Assembly (NCBI GenBank): GCA_933207985.1
Contig: OW240913.1
Span: 273,734,681 to 273,798,680 of the forward strand
Reading direction: 5' to 3'
Source of the DNA: Pelobates cultripes
Lineage: Eukaryota; Chordata; Amphibia; Anura; Pelobatidae
DNA length: 64,000 nucleotides
Shown here: piece after piece, positions 34,347 through 46,439 of the stretch
How positions within the stretch are numbered: position 1 is the first letter of the stretch
How the letters are laid out: each line of letters opens with the position of its first letter
Made by a program: the position numbers and the translations under genes
Notes under the pieces: model-generated
Seen by the model: only the letters and a program-made list of their open reading frames with translations
Databases searched by the model: none
What the model was told of the DNA's origin: nothing

Positions 34347-35835
34347 TTTGTGCGTTTGTGTCTCTTGAGGTCAGCTGCATTGAGCCAATGAAATCAAGAA
34401 GTAACATTACCTGTTGTCTTGTTGAAAGCCAAGGGGGTGTAACCAGGTTAATTTATAAAAAAAAAAGTAAATTTCTATTAAAATATGCATTTTTGCAAAA
34501 TGAAAAAAAAAGAGGACACACTCTTCGCACATAAAGCTTTTCAGCAAGCTAAAGTTGTTTAGAGATCTGGAGTGACCCTTTAATGGCGCTGTGCTCTGAC
34601 TCACTAGACTACATGCGTCAGGCGATACAATTCCACATCCCTGGACTACCTTAAGATCTGGAAGAGCAAGTTACTAATTTGTACATGATGTGAGGTATCC
34701 TCGTCTGTACATACAATTCTGCTTCATAAACAGCTAGAAAAACAGGTTAGAACATTAATGCCCCATTTTAATTGCTCATTGAAATGAATCAGTGACAGTT
34801 TATGGTAATGAAAGATCTATTCTAATACTTGTAAAATTGAAAGTGATCTGCTTATATTGAGAACTTTTTTTAAAAGAGTACACTATACTAGTAAAATCAA
34901 GATCCATTATTGAGATACAGGTAACAAAAGACAATGCTAACACATGTCCATTTTTTCAGTGGCCTAATTGGAAGTTCCTCCCTTGAATTACCATAGTCTA
35001 CCAGGCTTCTAACATGGAGGCTTGGAGAAACTGCTAGATGATGGTAATTTCCTCACAGATGCCAAAACGGTCCCAAACGAGTGTCAGGGTGACTGTCAGG
35101 AAGCCGTCGGCAGAACTGGGAGAACAAAATGTGGCCCAGGAATTTTATTAGAGAGGCCCAGTCGTAGGGGGTGGAGTTGTGTCAGCATAAATAACAAACA
35201 AGTCCCCCCAAATTGAACATGTAAGTTCTCGCATTGGAAAAAGGACTTGTGTAATGCGCAGTGCTGTGTTTGCTTGTGACTTGTCTCTAGTGCATGGTTG
35301 CTTTGCTAATTCCCTAGTGGATGCTGCTAGTACTGGCATGGGAGTAGAGGAACAGAGAGACCAACATCACTTTGGTCAGATTCTGATGTGCTGGTATTGA
35401 ATCCAGGTTGTCGGCATCACAGAGGAGGTTTGCCCTGCATGGAGAAGTGTTCCCAAGAAGGGGAAATTAAAGAATAAACCCGGTGAGGTGTGTGTCTTTG
35501 GAGCTGATTTACAGTAAGTTACAAAAAATGTTGACAGGTTCACTTAAAGGGGATATGACCGATATTATATGACAAAAACAATTAGAGGGAGATATATCAC
35601 ATCAAAACAAGTGCTATTCTGAATGCAAATAAGAACTAGTTATCACGGAAGCCAACAGAATGGCTGTCAACATTTAGCACTTTGCACACAAAATAGCATT
35701 ATTTAGGGGAGATATATCTAGACAAAACTTGCTATTTTAGGAGCTAACTGCTAAATAGCGTGGCTCGTTCTATACGTTTTCATTGACATTGCTTCTTAAT
35801 TAGCTCTTTGCCCCAGAAGAGCACCTGATTTTACC
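34347..35835. other. No recognised gene
   Basis: Contains a possible T2-type terminus (GGAGTGACCCTTTAATGG, about 34568) and CTTAAAGGGGATATGACC at about 35545. Otherwise featureless. Confidence 0.4.
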
Positions 35836-36254
35836 TTAAAGGGATACTGTAGTGCCAGGAATACAAAGCTGCATCCCTCCTCCCTCGCGCCCCCCTCCTT
35901 AAAAACCCTTTATTTACTTACCTGATCCCAGCTCCACCCACTCTCCATCCTGCGAAGAGCAGGGTCTAATGCGCATGCGTGGCAAATGATGCACCCATTA
36001 GACCTCCCCATAGGAAAGCATTGAATCAATGCTTTCCTATGGGGAAAAATCTGACACTGGATGTCCTCATGCAGAGCGTGAGGACTTCAAGCGTCAGATA
36101 ACGGACCAAAAGTCTGTTACCCTCTAGTGGACAGCTACAGAGGGCAGACTTAGAGCTGCAATGTAAACATTGCAGATCTAGGTGCAAAAGGGACACAGCA
36201 CCCAGACCACTTCAATGAGCTGAAGTGGTCTGGGTGCCTACAGTGTCCTTTTAA
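35836..36254. mobile_element. T2-like TTAA MITE
   Basis: TTAAAGGGATACTGTAG at the left and CTACAGTGTCCTTTTAA at the right. Internal hairpins include CCATAGGAAAGCATTG/CAATGCTTTCCTATGG and CCAGACCACTTCA/TGAAGTGGTCTGG. Non-coding. Confidence 0.8.
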
Positions 36255-38687
36255 TAATTCTCCCTCTTAGTCTTCTTCTAACACAGGCATCTCAAACTAC
36301 GACAACCAAATGTTTTTGAACCATGACTCCCATGAGTCTCTCTCCACGTAATGCATTAAAAGAATTCTGGGAATTGTAGGCCATGAATGTGTAGGTGGCC
36401 AGAGAAATCTCTGTTCTAATTGGTTGTGTAATCCTTTGCAGCCATTTATACTATTCAGTACAGCCGAGTTTGTGTCTGACTTGTAACTATTAATGAGTAT
36501 GCATGAAGTACTTTGTTTTTGCTAACCATAATGTCACTATGCAGTGATGTGTACAGCTTGTACTAGTGACATTTTTCATTACAGATCTCACAAGCAAGAA
36601 TGACTTTTCCAGTTTTGCATCCTATTATGACACAGTCACGCATGCAAAATAAATACGTGGGGTTAGGAGAGCTGATAATGGATTACTTTTTATTACCTTT
36701 TTATTTTATAAAGATCTACTGTGTGAACTTATTTGATTTAAATATATTTATATATGTCATAAAAATATATACATTCAGTAAATACTGAGCTATACATGTA
36801 AAACAGCATGGCCACATCCAAAATAAATAAATTTAAAATATTTAAAATCACTTAACTGTGAAATCTGAATTTGCTAAATTTAAGCTAAATGAATTAATAA
36901 ATATAGCTGAGAAGTAGATTTTTTCCTGTTCAGTTATAAAGGCCTACATTTTGAAAATTCTGTTATCATGTTAGTGAATAAAATCGCTTTTAGGCCTGTG
37001 ATATAATTAAAGGGACACTCCGAGAACCATAACAACTTCATGGCTGACAATCCCAATTCATAAAATTGTCTTGAAAGAGGTACTTACTGTAATTGCCGGT
37101 TTTAAAATATTAAGAAAAATACTGCATGATTTTGAGGCCAAATCTGTCAAAGGCATTAAAATTATGTTGGTGTCCGGAGTATGTATAGAGCTTCTATTTA
37201 AGCACCATAACAACCACAGCTCATTGTAATGGTTCTTGTACTATAAATCTTTTCTGTCAAACCACTTTCAAGCTGTCTTAAAATAAATGGGGCTTTACCG
37301 ACACCTAAAACCCGACCCTACTGCAACCAGTAGGGTGGTGTGGTAGATTCATTTTTGCATTATGCATTCAACATTGACAGTGTGATAGTCTGTGAGTAAT
37401 TGGCCAACCACCCCAGAGCTTGCAGCCTATCATTGCTATCCAGACTTGTACTACTTTGGGTGAAAATTATAGATGTAGAAGGCCTGGGTGCCAGGGAGAA
37501 AGCAGTTTGACAGAAAATAGTCTTGGCAACGGCACATAAATTCTCTCATGACCTGTCATGACATTGTGCTTAAAGGGTTACTCCAACATCCGTGACCATT
37601 TCTGCTCTTTGAAGTGGTAATGAAGTAGGGAATCTGTATGTGCAGTGTTTCTACTGGAATCACTGCACAATCCCAAGATATCTGCATTTATGTGCCAGGA
37701 TATAGTTGCACCTGACTTTGGCATAACTCTGTTCCACACTGCCAAATGTCAATTCTGTGCAAAATGTATGTTTGTCATCAGTACACACTGCATGCTGATG
37801 ACAAACGTTCTCGGGAGCTTGTGTCTTCCCTCTTTCCCTCCTTCACTGTAGCCCTCCCACCTCCTCATACCTTCTTTTCTTTTATTTTTCTAAGGTTTAT
37901 CCCTGTGTCTCTCTTCCCACTCCCCCTCCCCTCGCCGGGTTAGAGTACACATATGTGCTCTATGCAGGTTAAATGGTCCAACAAGAGCTCCTCTGCCGAG
38001 CAGAGCCGGGAGCTTCACCGGGTGCTGGATTTTAGGGACCTAAAGAATATTGCCCAATAGGTAATTGATAGTTTAAAACAGAAGTTAGGTATCAAGAGGT
38101 GGTCTTTTTTTTTCTTTCTTTTTCTACTCTTGCAAGACCAAATAAATGTCATGACTGTCACAATAGAGGTTATGAAGCTGATCATGGCAGGCTCTATGTA
38201 TCTCAGGTAAACTCATTGGAGAGAGCTTTATATTGGCCATGGACCATTATCTGCCAAAAATGATTATTTTTGTTCTTTACATGCGATAGAGGGTTGGCAA
38301 CAGGCCCCCTAGCTCTTGTCTTGCTCGAGTTCACAGTTTCATCGGTGAAAGAGATGTTCACTAGTTCACACTATAAAATTATGTTACCTTATGTTATATT
38401 ACCGGTATTCAGAGATTCCAGCTGCAGACCAGAAATGTAAAATTAGGAATAGGAACAGCAAAAAACATTACAAGCTTTGCAATTTTTACACTTCCCTTTT
38501 CTCTCCCTCTCAATATATATATAATCTATAAAAGGAGTAGCAGGAAAGTGAATTGTACAGTGAAAAGAAACATTGTAAATTGAATTTGAGAGTTTATCCT
38601 TTGCCTATGTAAAGAAAATATTCTGCCTCAGTACTCGGTCAGACAGGCTTATTTACTAGAGTGAGATTTCAAATGAATTTCAAATTC
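36255..38687. other. Intergenic DNA with MITE remnants
   Basis: TTAAAGGGACACTCCGAG (about 37008) and TTAAAGGGTTACTCC (about 37571) are left ends of diverged T2-like MITEs without clear partners. At about 36290-36400, CATGACTCCCATGAG and TTCTGGGAATTGTAGG resemble a degraded palindromic MITE. No gene. Confidence 0.4.
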
Positions 38688-39077
38688 AAAGGGACACTAT
38701 AGTCACTAGAACAACTACAGCTTAATGTAAATGGTTTGGTGTCTATACCATGTCCCTGCAGCCTTTTTCAGAAATAAGGCAGTGTTTACATTGCTTCCTA
38801 GAGACACCTCCAGCGGCCACTCCTCACATGGCCACTATAGGTGCATCCTGGGGCAGTGCTGCACATTATGCAGCACTAACATACAGCGTCTCCACGCTCT
38901 GCATGGACTCTGAATTTTCCACATAGGGATGCATGGGAAAGAATTGGATTGGCTGAAATGGTCAATTCTGATGTCAGTCAAGGTGGAAGATCAGGGGCAG
39001 GGCCGGCGCTGGAAGTAAGGCAAGTTAAGGGGAGTAAGGGAGAGGAGGGGGGGTTACAAGCCAACTAAATGGTGTTT

Positions 39078-40204
39078 TTGTTTTAATTCTCTATTTTATT
39101 TGTGTGTGATGTATATCCGAGGTATAAAAAGACACTACAGTGTCAAACGTGCATGGTGCAATATTCATGAAACAGGGAGGTGTTTTAGTAAACTGCACTT
39201 TTTTGGGGTATATTTATCAAAAGAAAGACATTAGAAGTCAGCTGGTATAACAAAAAAAAAAGAAAAAAAGAACATTAAAGAGCATAGAAATTAACTTCAG
39301 AGATTTCCTGGACTTAATGTAAGACAGTATATGTGAGGACAAAACTGAGCTTGTGTACTAGATACCGATCTGATATCGTGTAAGAACTAGGTGTGAGAGG
39401 AGAAAACGTGTAGGTCACCATTTAGTATTTTAGAGTTACCCCTATAATCTTATTGCCTGCAATTGAGGGTATGTTATATTTCAGAGGTGTGAGGGTTACT
39501 CGTGAGTGAAGTTTACCCATAACCAAGAGGGAACGGGGGAGGGGGAAGTTACTTCGTGTTACTTAAAGTCGCATGAGTTGCGAGACTAGGCGATGACCAA
39601 AGGCCGCGTCACACCACTTATGTGACAATGTGTCGATAACCCTGTACTCTGTTTCCTAAGATGTATTATAATCTAGGTTAGTGAGCTTGAGGCAAAGTTT
39701 AGTGGCAACATACAATTAAAACAAAAAGAACAAAACTTAAGCATGAACAGTAGATATCTGTATTGTATGCATCTCTACTTTAGTGGCCATCGCTCTCAGC
39801 CTTCCTAGTCAGGGGGCCGTGGGCTTCTCCATTTCAGTTCTCGGTAAAAATAGCAAAAATGTATGTTGGGTCCCATGTCTGGTTGGAAGTCTGGGTCAAA
39901 GCGACTGGGGTTGAGTCCATGAGACCTAGAGTTGGAAGGAGAGCCAATGCCTCTGTTCCTAAAGGTGATTCGATATACAGTCCCATTTTGGTTTATAATG
40001 AGCTATCTGGTTGTTCCCCATTTGTAAGGGACCCCTGCTGAGCGTAGCTGACTTGTAAATTGGGTTAGGGATTTGCGCCATTGTAGCGTAGCCTTAGTCA
40101 GGTCTTGATAAAAGGACAGCAGTTAGTCGGTGGATTTCGCTGTGAAATCGGGAGCAGCCAGAAATGGCGTCCGGAGGGTTTCACTGTCCAGCTCCGCCCC
40201 CCCC
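39078..40204 (-). mobile_element. Internally deleted L1 derivative inserted in a MITE
   Basis: On the minus strand it starts GGGGCGGAGCTGGACAGTG, an L1-like 5' end, and passes within about 80 bp into the ORF1 C-terminal domain. It then runs about 850 bp of non-coding sequence to a 3' tail (plus strand TTTTGTTTTAATTC at 39077). ORF2 is absent. It therefore resembles a short non-autonomous L1 derivative with both ends kept. Confidence 0.6.
39918..40125 (-). pseudogene. L1 ORF1 C-terminal domain fragment
   Basis: The minus-strand frame reads LSFYQDLTKATLQWRKSL, then TSQLRSAGVPYKWGT, then LIINQNGTVYRIT. This aligns with the ORF1 C-terminal domain of the larger L1 at about 23055-23200 (LSLFQDLAPFTLQFRREW, VRYAWGHPFKLLVF). 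A stop (at the codon before LIINQ) and a frameshift follow. Confidence 0.7.
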
Positions 40205-40259
40205 CTAAATGGGGGTTTAAACACAAACATGTATTCCTGACCCTATAGTTTTCTTTTAA

Positions 40260-41933
40260 GGACAAAATAGAAAACTGGAAAAATTATCTAAGCCACCTAT
40301 GCCTTTAGTTTGGCTACGCTGGCCATGGCTGGATCTACAAGTCAGGTGCCTGCAGGCACAAAATTCTTAGGTGCTTCAGCATCCCTACCGCCCTATCCCC
40401 AAAAAAGAAAGAAAGAAAGAAAAAGGCAGATAAAGTGAGTTTAATGACACATTAGAGAAATTGATGGAGATCCCCTTGAGGGAGGCACATTGCCAAAATA
40501 TTGGGAGTTCTTTCAGGCCTCCAGCCTCTGGTCAATATACCTGATTTTGTCCTACTTTGGTTTAAGCCAGGCAACTGCACTTACTGTAGATTAGCTATTG
40601 TGTTCACATCCATACATTACTTCCAGTGGTATTTTGCCCTTTCCTGTCCTGCCACTAAAGACAGAATGCACAATATGTGGTGTTGCACAGTGCTATACAT
40701 TAAGGAAACTAAACAATAACTGCTTTACGACTAAAAAGAACATCCATTTGAATCTCTTGCTTTTAAATTATATGCAAATCTATATTCACTGTTTTTCACA
40801 GTAGAATAATTATATTTTATATATAAGAAAAAGAATGGCATTTATAAATGTCAAAAATAATGGCATTATCGTAATCATACTTGCAAATTTCTTCAGATAC
40901 AGTTTATTATTCCAATTTTTTTATTAATTGGGACACATTAAATATCTCCCTTAGTATTTTGTGCCAGTCATTTCTGTACATGCATAAAACATCCTTATAT
41001 TTATTTCTTGGAAAGTCAAACTTCTACAAAACCATGGTTTGTTGTACTTGTAATTCATACAAACATCTGCCGGGAAAAAAATGAACACTGGCCAAGTTGA
41101 AAATATAGAGTGGAGTAAGTTGGGTCTGTTCAACCATAAATGTGCCTTCTAATGCATGCTTCCAGTCTAATACACTCGAGCGATTGCAGTAATAATTTTT
41201 AGCAAAAATACTTGGAATTAGGGCTTGTCATAAATCCTATGACTTGGCAATGAGCGGCACTTGTTGCTGGATATCCTTCTCCTGAGAACTATGCTGAGCT
41301 CACAAAACGAATCCTAACATCTTGTGCTTTGGTTTCATCAGGCTTTGTGAAGCTACCAGCTGTTGTAACCTAAAACACATCAAGCCAAACTCCAAAGAGA
41401 GGAAACCACTCATTGTTACCAGAGATCCAAGCTACTTAAATTAAAAGCATTTAACAACACGACTAATTAATTTAACATTTGGGAAACAAAAAAAACAAAA
41501 AAAAATTAAAAAAATGACATATAATGCAGGATCACTTCCTGTGCTGTGGACGATGAAAACAAGACATCTACACTTTTTACAACTTGTCCAACGAGATATG
41601 GTAGGCAATGTAAAACAGATATATCATGGTGATACAATAATTGCTAGGTCTTCTCTATGTTCATATATTAGTATATGCACTCTTTAGAGTTCAGAATTTT
41701 GATATTTTAGTACTATGGTATTTTTGTTGTAAATTAAGATTATTCTACATAGATAAAATAAAAAGTATTTGTTTTATATTGAATGAAATGAATACAAATG
41801 AGAAGTCATAATGTTTGTTATGTAGAATAAAAAAACCTGGAAAAGAATAATAAGAAAAGAACATTTCTAATGATTCACATGGATTTAATAGGATATTGTG
41901 TGGTGGAGATAACTCATATTTTTAGAATATTTT
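40260..41933. other. No recognised gene
   Basis: AT-rich with A runs (about 41488-41511) and a GAAA microsatellite at about 40404-40423. Confidence 0.45.
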
Positions 41934-42345
41934 ATAGGGACACCCCAGACCCCTACAGCACAGTGCTTTACGTCTGAAGAGTGTTTTCTCTTTATTTCAT
42001 TTTACAAAAAGTGTAGATTTCAAAAGAAATTGGCACATTTATAAGTTAACCTTGTTACACCCCTCGGCTGTCAATCAGACAACAGGTTCTGTTAGTTCTG
42101 GGTTTGCTTAGTTCAGTGGGTCTAAATGCAACAGGTAGGCAATTGCCCTGAGCACCTGCCTTGCAAAGACTTGTAGTTGAGCTGCATTGGGAAGTCTGTG
42201 ATTGGACAGCCACAGAAAGTCTGGTCTGGGGAAGAAGGGAAGGGCTTGCAAATTCTGCAGACACTAGTTCTGCAGCTGTTGCAAACTGCTTTTCAGTTAT
42301 GCCCCAATGAAAAATGAATGCATTATTAAATACAGGCATATTTTA
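41934..42345. mobile_element. T2-like MITE, second subfamily
   Basis: Homologous in the same orientation to 16143-16561, with shared blocks TTGTTACACCC, GCTGCATTGGGAAGTCTG and AGCCACAGAAAGTCTGG. The left end ATAGGGACACCCCAGACC has lost a clear TTAA. Confidence 0.55.
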
Positions 42346-45143
42346 GTTTGGTGTATATTGTGTAAATTGTAAAAAGTCAAATATGTTTTTCCCAATAGAG
42401 CGAATGACCAAAATCCAAGCGAATCTGCAGCAATCGGTCAGGTGCATTTGAATAAAAATCAGTGATTTCACAATCCAAATCCCATAGAAAGTATAGAATT
42501 CAGAATATTCACAAACACTGGTTTTATTACATTTGCAAATTGTTGTTCACTTGTGTTTATGCAAGTGAATGATAATTCTAAGTACTATTTGTCCACTGTT
42601 GCGGCTGGCCAGCACTTGCCAGCCAGCTGCCACATTAAAAAGGTTAAATAAATAAATAAAAATTCTATGGGGTCAATAGACTTTCATACTACTATAAGGG
42701 AGGTTTAAATCATCCATATGCTTCCTCCTTCAGCATTGCATATCTACTAAATGTTTAAAACTTGCAACTGGGCAGCCATTGCTAGAAAGGCACCGTGGTA
42801 GGACCTTTCTACCTAAGTGCAACAGGTGGAGAACTTTAAAATAAATAATGGAGCCTCATGTTTCTGGTCCTTTGGGGCTCTAATTCTGCTGTTGGTAACT
42901 CCCGCTATACTGCCGTGCTGGGTCATCTTTGGAACAGCTGATTTGGGGATTGCTCTTATAATCCACAGAGGATGCTCTGGGGACTAGTGTGGGTGCGGGA
43001 TGGGAGAGACGGCCGCTCTCCCGACTTGCTAAATACTGGTGGTCCAACGCTGAATCCCACAGCTGCCCCGTTCCTACTCCCTCTGGACCAGCGAGGGTGA
43101 TCCCAGTCTACACCCCAGAGGTCCTATTGCACATCTTGCAAATCTCGACAGTGGTGACATCAGGCTCAATAGAGCCAAAGTGATCCTGCAATGGTGGACA
43201 CCACTTGTAGCTCCCAGTAGCCACATTGCTGATACTCTCACCAAGCTGAATGCAATATTTGAGGTGTTCTGGAGCAGGCTATATGAGTAAGGGAACTCAC
43301 AGAAAAATCAAGAGCAGACGGGAAGACCGTCCCAATGGCTACCACCCAGAGCGATGAAGATGAAGGCAACTGCAGGGGTCAGACATGAACAACGGAAATT
43401 GCCACGCTCCCTAATGCCCAGGACCACAGCCAGACACTCCTCGAGCCTTGGTCCTAGGAGAATACACCTGGGACTTTATGCACCTACAGGGAAGCTGATG
43501 AGGTCCTTCTGCACACTACACTACCTAACCCTCCTCCACAAGGTGGCATCTCCCTAACACCTAACCTAACCCTCCCCTTCTCCAGTGGAGTGATCTGTTA
43601 TGTCTAGGGTTCTGGAGAGAAGACGAGCTGCCCTCAGAGGGCATAGGCTGAGTTGCAAAGCTTTACACTCACCACCTGCTCAGTGTTTCATATGTTCTTT
43701 GATCATTATTTTGCCATGGTGTTTTATTTTATTTCTTTTGTGCTATTTGCTCTATTTTTATGTCTTGGCGTTACGCTAATCATTGGACCGCCACTAAATA
43801 GACACAGGGCCTCTTGGGCGTGCACAAGCATGACAACTTAACATAAAGCAGTTTCCTGTCCTCATGTTCATGTGCCTTTGCACTGTCTGACTATCTTGAT
43901 ATTATTTCATGATTAACAACACAAAATAAGTGCTGTAAACCTGCATGTCGAGCCTGTTTATTATATTGTAAAAATGTGCAGTTGTATCAAATGTCTTAAC
44001 ATTGTCTATTACGAAACGCTTCCATTAGCTATCGTGGCATTGTGAGTTTATTATAATCTTTTGCACTACAAAAATAAATAATAAAATTAAAAAAATAATA
44101 ATTGGAGGTAGACAGATAGCCCCGTGGGGCAGTGATTGCATCCATATAAAAAAGGGGGCCCACGACACCCACCCAATGGCAAGCAATGGCCAGCACATTT
44201 CTTAACGTGAGCTAGATTTCAATTATGTCCTACAGATCTTGACACTCAAACTTTTCACATGAATATGGCAGGCCCTTCTGCTTAATACTTGCATGTCATC
44301 AGTGGGAGAGTTGTTTCCTCTCCTTACCCACTCTTACTTATTCAACCAAACACTCCTGGCAAAATGTATCCCTTCCATACCACATTTATTTTCCATAATT
44401 CTTCCAACTGTGATCATATTAACCTTCCCCTAATCTTCTCATTTATCCAAAACAAGCCATTAGTTAGTTTACCCCCATGCCTGATCTCTTCGTATATATC
44501 CCCCAACACCCAAGGAGGAGAGAGACCCAGTCCAGCCAGCTCCACACTTCTATCAGCCTCAGCCAGTAGGGCCCTGGGAAGCCTGCACATAAAAGGTATG
44601 TTAGTAGAAGGGTGGCTGAAAATATAACACTTATGAAGTGTGTGTGTGTGTGTGTGTGTGTATGTGTCAGTGTGTTTATCTATGTGTGTGTGTATCTGTG
44701 CGTAACTCAGTTTGTGTATGCATCAGTGCTTGTGTGTGTCAATATGTCAGTGTGTATATCTGTGTCTGTGTGTTTATATATGTGTATCTGTGTATGGCTC
44801 TATGTGTCATTGTGTATCTGCGCTCCTACTGCCCAACCTTGTGCATAGAGACGTGTGAGTGGCAGAGTCAGATATGCTGCATTCAAGAAAGAAGTCTGAC
44901 TGGCCAGTGGGTAGCACCAGTGACTGCTGAGGTTCAGGGACAGCCAAGGAGGTGGCCTGCTGCAAATTAAGCTACTTCCTGTTCCCCCTGGGTGTTGGTT
45001 TTGGTGAACAGCCTCCAGAGAGCCTGTTCTACACCAGACCGAGGAGCCAGACTGCAGCAAAAGATCATCATTTTGCCTTCATCTGGTGGTAAGTAGACAA
45101 TCTAGTATAGTATTAGTACCACTAATCTCTAATTTACCTCACA
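42346..45143. other. Intergenic DNA with an unidentified GC-richer block
   Basis: The block at about 42880-43640 has higher GC and may be LINE-derived, but no domain was recognised. The remainder is AT-rich with no gene. Confidence 0.35.
44638..44815. repeat. TG-rich microsatellite
   Basis: A pure TG run at 44639-44660 grades into imperfect GTGTGTCTGTGTATCTGTG repeats. Confidence 0.9.
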
Positions 45144-45556
45144 TTAAAGGGACACTATAGTCACCAGATCCACTACAGCTTAATGCAGTTGTCCTGGTGA
45201 ATATAGCCTTTCCCTATAATCACTGGTGCCTAGGGTCACTCAGACTGCCACTAGAGATGCTTCCTGTTTGGTGCTACACTATGTGGAGCACTGGCATAAT
45301 GCGTCTCCATGCTCTGCATGGAGGAGCTAAACGTTCCCCTTAGAGATGCATTGATTCAATTCATCTCTATCAGTCTATGCTGATTGGTGCAGTGTTTTGC
45401 AGCACATGCACGATAGCCTCCTAATGCTTTTCTATAGGAAAGCATTGGATTGGCGGAGATCTTCAAGATGAAGAGAGGGGCCAGACACCTAGTTATTTTT
45501 GCACTATAGTGTCAGGGATACATGATTGGGTTCCTGACACTATAGTGTTTCTTTAA
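45144..45556. mobile_element. T2-like TTAA MITE
   Basis: TTAAAGGGACACTATAG at the left and CTATAGTGTTTCTTTAA at the right. Internal AATGCTTTTCTATAGGAAAG and CCATGCTCTGCATGG palindromes. It is the intact relative of the split copy at 38688-40259. Confidence 0.8.
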
Positions 45557-46039
45557 GCTTCTCCCCACCACCACTACATTAACCAACGTGCTCAGGCTCA
45601 GCTAACGCAGAGATCTTCTGACTATTTGGCTAATGTAGTGAAGGCAGGGCCAGGTAAGGAGTCAAACTGTTCGAATATGGTTTAACTACTTACATTGGTG
45701 ATAGTGGAGGGCACCACTGTGCACTGTAGTGGTAATGGTGCTTTAAATGTTTCTTTAGTGAAATGTACAATTTGAGCCATGTTTTAACAGGTTTATTTAT
45801 AAAAGTGTGAATTTTGGGGAAATCAAAGTAATTTCACAATATCTAAATGGGGGGAAACATCCCAATTCAACCAGTTGCAAGTTTGGCTATTTTGACCTTA
45901 AAGGGAGACAATAGGCACCGGTACCACTGTAACTGGTTTCTTTAGCAATAGCAAGTTATTACCTACTATTCTAAACAGGAGTAATTGCAACATATTACAC
46001 TTTTGATTAATTAAGTGTTGGAAAAAAATAAATAAATAA

Positions 46040-46194
46040 ATAAAAGAGGGTGGGACATATGCAATGTCATGATGGGCAGATCATATGGGTGGGGTATCGT
46101 GAGGTCACATCGTGGGCAGAGCATATGGGGGGAGGGGGGGGGACAGCAAAAAATGTTTTTGCCTACAGCAGCTAAAATCCTTGCACCGGCCCTG
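46040..46194 (-). mobile_element. Truncated end of the hAT-type family at 12437
   Basis: On the minus strand it begins CAGGGCCGGTGCAAGGATTTTA, close to the left end of the 12437-14225 element, and passes into a C-rich tract as that copy does. The other end is not identifiable. Confidence 0.5.
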
Positions 46195-46439
46195 ATCTTT
46201 TCCATATCCCACATCTCCCTTACTTCAGCTCTTATCTCATGTCCTTCCACCTCATTACTGCTCCCATTTCCCAGCTCTGTTGACTTGTTTCTCTCACCCA
46301 CTTAAATCCCATCCCTTATTTCTTATCAAATACAACATGTGCTATCTTCACCCACTCTGTCGCTCCCTCAATCTCCTCATCACCTACAGGGATCAAGCTG
46401 CCTGTCCTTTGGATTGCAAGGAGAGAATACACTGTTCTT

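Larger units (their letters stand above)
38688..40259. mobile_element. T2-like MITE split by an L1-derived insertion
   Basis: The left part starts AAAGGGACACTATAGTCACTA and runs to about 39077. The right part (about 40205-40259) ends CCTGACCCTATAGTTTTCTTTTAA. Both parts match the intact MITE at 45144-45556. The break is flanked by near-identical CTAAATGGTGTTT and CTAAATGGGGGTTT, a target duplication of the nested insertion. Confidence 0.65.

Noticed and set aside
43998..44030. ACGAAACGC as a third hammerhead-like motif
   Set aside because: No CUGANGA-like segment or pairing stem upstream.
44612..44970. Cys/Val-rich open frames of 78 and 110 codons
   Set aside because: Direct translation of a TG microsatellite.
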